Shown here piece after piece: positions 59,411 through 64,000 of a stretch of DNA of 64,000 nt. A model generated the notes under the pieces. It saw nothing but the letters and a program-made list of their open reading frames with translations. It was not told the origin of the DNA and ran no database searches. Source of the stretch: Inia geoffrensis (taxonomy: Eukaryota > Chordata > Mammalia > Artiodactyla > Iniidae). Each line of letters begins with the position of its first letter. The first letter of the stretch is position 1. Where the stretch lies: contig CM070900.1 of NCBI GenBank assembly GCA_036417435.1, positions 117,320,315-117,384,314 on the forward strand, given 5' to 3'. The translations under genes were made by a program, and so were the position numbers.

Positions 59411-62400
59411 AGAGGACAGATAAATACAGAATACATGTAGTCACAAGATGTTGACTGTCACTGTAAAGAAGCACACATGGAACGATGCCAAGTTTGGAAT
59501 ATCATGGACAAACAGCTATCTAGAGTAGATGCAAATACTTTCAGATTTATAGAGTAAAAGCAGTAGTTTTGAAGGTTATTATTACTTTTTAATGGAAGTT
59601 TCTAACATTAGGGTTACATCTGGTTATACAGTTCACCTCATAATTACGTTGCCTGAGAAGATCAGTGGTAAAACAATTAGTGGGTGATAATGTACAAGTT
59701 TTCTCTCAAAACTCTCTGCATCAGGATACTCTGTAAGGCACTTGCTTCACTCAGATATATTAGAACAGAAAAATGTAATGAAGCACTCTCCTACCAGGGG
59801 AAGGGAAGAAAGTTTCTCTCCCTATGCTGTAATTTCAAAACAAAACCACTGGATTGGAGTATAGGAAACTAAGCCAATTTGAATCTTTTGGAATGATCCT
59901 GTAGAAATTGATAATCACCGGTCATCAGAGTAATCCCATGCCAACAACCCAATAACTGGGTGGAGGCTTCACATCTTCCAGTCAGTGGCAGGTTGCACGA
60001 GACCTTCACTTTCTAGACAGCATTCTCACACAGCCACGCCTGAGCACCACCTTAGCAGAGGTATTTTTAATAACAAAACACTGTCACACATTGTGGGTTC
60101 TCTACATTTTGAGTAGTAGCAGTAGAATTCCTTGTTTATTTGTAAATAATTGACTTCATCCTTAGCATCCAAATACAGTGTTACCAGTATATTCCAGGAG
60201 GCAAGGACATTAGAAAGGGGTACTTCAGAGCAGAAAGGCCCATTTGTCCCATCAATGTAAAGAAACATCATCCCCAGATTTTTAAATAGTGACTTCTGGA
60301 ACTTCAGTACATTATTCACAATTATGATCTGATGCAAACATATCAAGATGGAAAAAATATATATAAGTTACAATTTAACTTCCTCTGACTATGTCTTCAA
60401 TTTAAATGGAGCTATTTGTGTGCTCATATTTGTTAAAAACAATCAGAGCTTTCCCCTAACCAGGGGCATCTCTGGGTGGGTATCATCAATATGGGAAGAC
60501 TTCCAGCCTACAGTGGAAACTACCGAAAAATTAACCCAGACGCGACCACTGACAAGTGAGCATTTCTGTGATAACGGGTACCCTTTTGCATAGGAAAAGA
60601 GACCTAAGCTGACCCCACAGGGGCAAATGTTGGGGGCAGACCGCTTAGCGTGTAGGTCTTTGAGAAATCACAGAGCCCAGGTCCCTCAGGGAAGAAACTC
60701 CAGATCACTTCCTTTGTTACTCATGCCGAAGGTGACTTTTACTGACCTTCTGAAACTCAAGAGGACACAATTTTAGCCCAACATGGAAGTGTCCAATATT
60801 TTGGCATTGTTAAGAAATGTACCCTACTGGTAAGATGGTGCAGCATTCTCTTTTAGCAATCACTAAGCACTCTTGCGTCTCCTGTTTCTAGATACACACA
60901 GCTACCCGCTGCTATTTTAACCAGAGATTTACATACAATCAAAGATTGCAGATAGTCTTAGGTTCTTGTCCCATCTCCTGAGAAATGCTAGAAGGCTCTA
61001 AATGCCTGGGATTTGAATCCTTTGGCAAAACATAGAGATAAATGCTTTTCGTTTTGTTAACTACATATAGTTTTATCTTGGGGAGGCGCTCTTTGTGGCA
61101 TCACAGTAAGAAACTGGCAGCGTCTACTTTCCTTAGGAGTAGGACGCTTTGCCTTGCTAAGAGGTTTATAATTACATGTTTGTGACCTCATCCCCGACAG
61201 CCTCGCCCCATGAATACAGATAGCATCTTACAAAAGCAGAGGCTGGGAACGACTCAGACAGACACGGTAGGAGAAGAGGGAGGCTGGCCTGCTCAGTGCC
61301 CATCTCTTGGCGAGGCTCTAGGACAGCCAGTGGGGGAACTCGGCTGGCCAGGTTTCCAGAGCGGCCTTCAGCCTGAAACACTGACCTTCTGTTTCCTGGG
61401 CTGTGAAGCACCTTTGGGAAGAAGAAGGAATACTCAACCTATAGTTTGACATTTTATTTATATCACATCCCTTGTTGAATTGTTCTGAAGAACCCGAGGT
61501 GGCTGTGGCGTTCCTTCTCTTTATGCACTTGGTTACAGTTTAAAATCTGAATAGCTGTTTATGCTGGAGGGCTGAACACCCAATCAGCAGTCTTTGAATT
61601 GAAGCTGTATTGTTCACTCATGGAAATGCCTGTTTCATCTGTCAGCTCTCTTTTATAGTGAGCCTAATAATTTATGCTTGCTAGAGATGTTTTCTGACCT
61701 GTGATTCCACTGCCAGTTAGGAAAGGGCTTGGCAGCATTCACACTTCCTTTCGTAATAAGGGGCCACTAAGGTACAATTTAGTGAAATTGCTGCTCCAGT
61801 GCACTAATGGTACCCAGACCCAGACTGGGGGAGGGTGGAGGGGCAGGGGTGAGGGATCCTATCCTTTAGAGAGGGCCACTAGACTCCGAAGAAAGATAGC
61901 CTGGAAAGGGGCCTCTTCGGAAGCTGCCTCCTTCCCTGGAGGTCTGTATGACCCGGTGATGCCCTGATGACTGAGAGGGTTAACCCACCCGCAGAAGTGC
62001 CAGAGGGCACTACACACATGGGACTTCACACAGTGTCCACTAACACAGATGGAATGGAGCATCTTCATCCAGGAAATTTGCAGCATCTCTTCAAATTTAT
62101 CGTATTTTTAAAAAATACTGTGATCCTATTAGATAGGGTCACTCATTTCAAAAAAAAAAAAAACTTGACAGTAAAAAGCCTTGGTGCCCTTCAAAAAAGA
62201 GGATCTATATGCACTTGAACTATGTATTCTTTATCTTATTGCTCTTGAAATCACATTATGTTAAGTGGGACTTCTTTAAATGGGCCACCCTGCATTATAA
62301 TTATAGTCTTTTCATATATTTAATTTGCAAGTTATTGGAAGATCCGTCCTGAAAAGAACTTTTCTAATTGCAAATTAAATTATTCTCCAGGTGAAGTGTA

Positions 62401-62499
62401 TCTTTTCTTCCTTTGATTATCTCATAAAAGTTGGTTTTTATTTCTCTCAGAGCATTTGTCTTATCCTCAGTAATAATCATTTGTGTACCTGTTTTATAC
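59411..62499. other. mostly unique sequence, no gene recognised
   Basis: 3 kb with no named repeat. The reverse frame at 60026-60346 (106 codons) and the forward frames at 61210-61449 and 61701-61967 have no known domain. 61600-62400 has the even composition of a conserved non-coding region, but this is only an impression. Confidence 0.5.
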
Positions 62500-62612
62500 T
62501 TTACCAGTTTTGGCAATTTCTTGAGGTCAGTGACTTAATCTTATTCATGTTGTATTTATTGCAGCCACTATCTCAGTACCTTCTTTCAGAAGAGACTTAA
62601 TGAATATTGGCG
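62500..62612 (+). repeat. L2 LINE 3' end
   Basis: 'tttcttgaggtcagtgactt', 'aatcttattcatgttgtatt' and 'gacttaatgaatattgg' follow the L2 3' end. Confidence 0.6.
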
Positions 62613-62979
62613 AATTGGTTTCAAGAATATTTTTAACAAAACATCCGAATTGAAATAGAATCTATCCCAACATATTCTAATTAGTTTGAGAAACAGATCT
62701 GAATACACAATGACATTGATGGGTATGCTCAGAAAGCAGACCTTGCTTTAGACAGAAAGTTGAATACAGTGAGTAAGTAGCAGTTGTAAATAAACCCTTC
62801 ATAGAAGAAATTTAATGAGATTTTGATTTTTTTTTAATGTAAGTAAATATTTTGAATAAAATATTAAAAATTTTTATTCTTATCCACTTTTGGCTTTAAT
62901 TGTTCTGGTAACAAAAATGCTGAAACACCACTGGAGTAGCTAGCTTCCAAAGTCATCTAAGACAATAATAACTGGTGAT
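62613..62979. other. unique AT-rich sequence
   Basis: No gene or repeat recognised. Confidence 0.5.
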
Positions 62980-63160
62980 GTTATAGCACTTCGAAGTTGA
63001 CAAAGGGCTTTCATATTGAGGTAAGCATTAATAATCCCTTTCTATAGGTGACTTTGGAACAGTTCCCTGACTTGCTTGGGGTCATTCAATGAGTGAAGCC
63101 CAGACCTAGAGCTGATCATGAGGCTCAGACAGTGAGACCCACCTCCTCTCAGTTAACTCC
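62980..63160 (-). repeat. MIR SINE
   Basis: 'gacaaagggctttcatattg', 'ctttctataggtgactttgg' and 'cttgcttggggtcattcaat' read as reverse MIR. Confidence 0.7.
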
Positions 63161-63384
63161 TGCTGCCTCGTTTGAATCTCCCAAGTTATGTCTCCTTTTT
63201 AAAATAAATAAGCAGAAGATGGTATTTATCATTTAATTATCATCTTATTTAACTATAGATTTCTGCTTTACAGAAACAAATTTTTCAGAGTTAAGAGCAA
63301 CTGCAAAACTTTTGACACAGAATTTTTCATTTTAGAGTTAAGGAAAGAGAGACTTTATTATTTTTGTTTTTGTTCAGAGCAGCA

Positions 63385-63545
63385 GGTTATAGAATTTATT
63401 AAACTTATTATATTCTAGTTGCTGAGCTAAGAGTTCTACAACATAGATATTATTTCTGTTCTACCAATAAAGAAACAATATGCAGAAGGGACCAGTAATT
63501 TTTCAAACATCACACCTAGAAAATGACAAAAATAGGCCAGCTATA
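63385..63545 (-). repeat. MIR SINE fragment
   Basis: 'atattctagttgctgagcta', 'tctgttctaccaataaagaa' and 'catcacacctagaaaatgac' fit a diverged reverse MIR. Confidence 0.5.
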
Positions 63546-63924
63546 CCCAAAACCAAGTACAGCAATTCAAACTTATGCTATGACATGCATTAACGATAGT
63601 TACACAAACAGCAGAATTAGGTATTTTGGTGAATTATAGGACTTCACCCCCAAAGCTTTTGCTAAGTAATCCATGAGAACTGCATGATTCTCCTTGTCCT
63701 TATCTTCAAATTTTTCTCTGGTTGAACCTTTTCTTGAACTTCTCTATAGAAGCAATGTATATAAGGAATTACGTACTTACTTTTTGATATTCAAAGTTTG
63801 ACCTACAATATTTTGGACTTTGATCTGACAGTTTTCCTTCTTAGTTTTACATACCAAGTTCAAACGTCCATTTATATACTTAAACATGCTTAACGGAAAG
63901 TGAGAATGGAAACATGATTAAAAA
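63546..63924. other. unique sequence
   Basis: Nothing recognised. Confidence 0.45.
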
Positions 63925-64000
63925 AGTGATGCAACTGGAAAATGTCCAGAGGAGAGCCACTAAAATGATAAAAGGGCTAAAGGGTGTTTTCTGAAAGCAG
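63925..64000 (+). mobile_element. L3/CR1 LINE fragment, cut by window edge
   Basis: In-frame translation of 63931-63984 gives MQLENVQRRATKMIKGLK. This matches the conserved 'E-VQRRATKMIKGL' stretch of CR1/L3 reverse transcriptases. It is an ancient mammalian relic and continues past position 64000. Confidence 0.85.

Overview
This 64 kb window reads as nuclear DNA of a mammal, almost certainly a cetacean. Eleven copies of the CHR tRNA-derived SINE family (cetacean/hippo/ruminant type, opening with a form of 'cttccctggtgg') are spread through it. I saw no BovB or Bov-tA elements, which a ruminant would carry. I find no intact protein-coding gene, no functional RNA gene, no CRISPR array and no bacterial or viral operon. 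The window is best described as intergenic or deep intronic sequence, and the many short open frames are chance frames or repeat remnants.

Layout. 1-12 kb: unique AT-rich DNA with two CHR SINEs, a 5'-truncated L1 (2975-4390), a hAT-type MITE split by a CHR SINE (6545-7020), MIR/L2 fragments and a HAL1/L1 ORF1 relic (11.4-11.9 kb). 12-23.5 kb: old reverse-strand L1 pieces, a MaLR-like LTR, a clean SINE insertion at 17.9 kb, and an L2 copy at 21.85-22.43 kb. 23.9-27 kb: a decayed reverse-strand ERVL-type provirus interior containing a CHR SINE. 27-29 kb: a mariner-type palindromic MITE, two more SINEs and an LTR-like fragment. 29.27-30.11 kb: a processed pseudogene of proteasome subunit PSMD7. 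32.58-39.36 kb: a near full-length reverse-strand L1 with an 11-bp target-site duplication, containing two later SINEs and an internal ORF2 deletion. 39.9-41.33 kb: a reverse-strand processed pseudogene of class I beta-tubulin (TUBB) whose ATG has become GTG. 42-50.6 kb: old L1, L2, MER5-like and MIR fragments, two long SINEs and a young truncated L1. 50.6-64 kb: mostly unique and repeat-poor, with a second mariner MITE (TA-flanked, at 58.0 kb), MIR/L2/MER5 pieces and an L3/CR1 fragment at the right edge.

Nothing here works together as a pathway. The logic of the window is historical: L2, MIR, L3 and hAT relics first, then HAL1/L1M and ERVL/MaLR, then lineage L1s and CHR SINEs, whose target-site duplications give an insertion order. 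Family names rest on recalled consensus sequences and were not checked against a database. I found no convincing new biological system; the findings are ranked accordingly.
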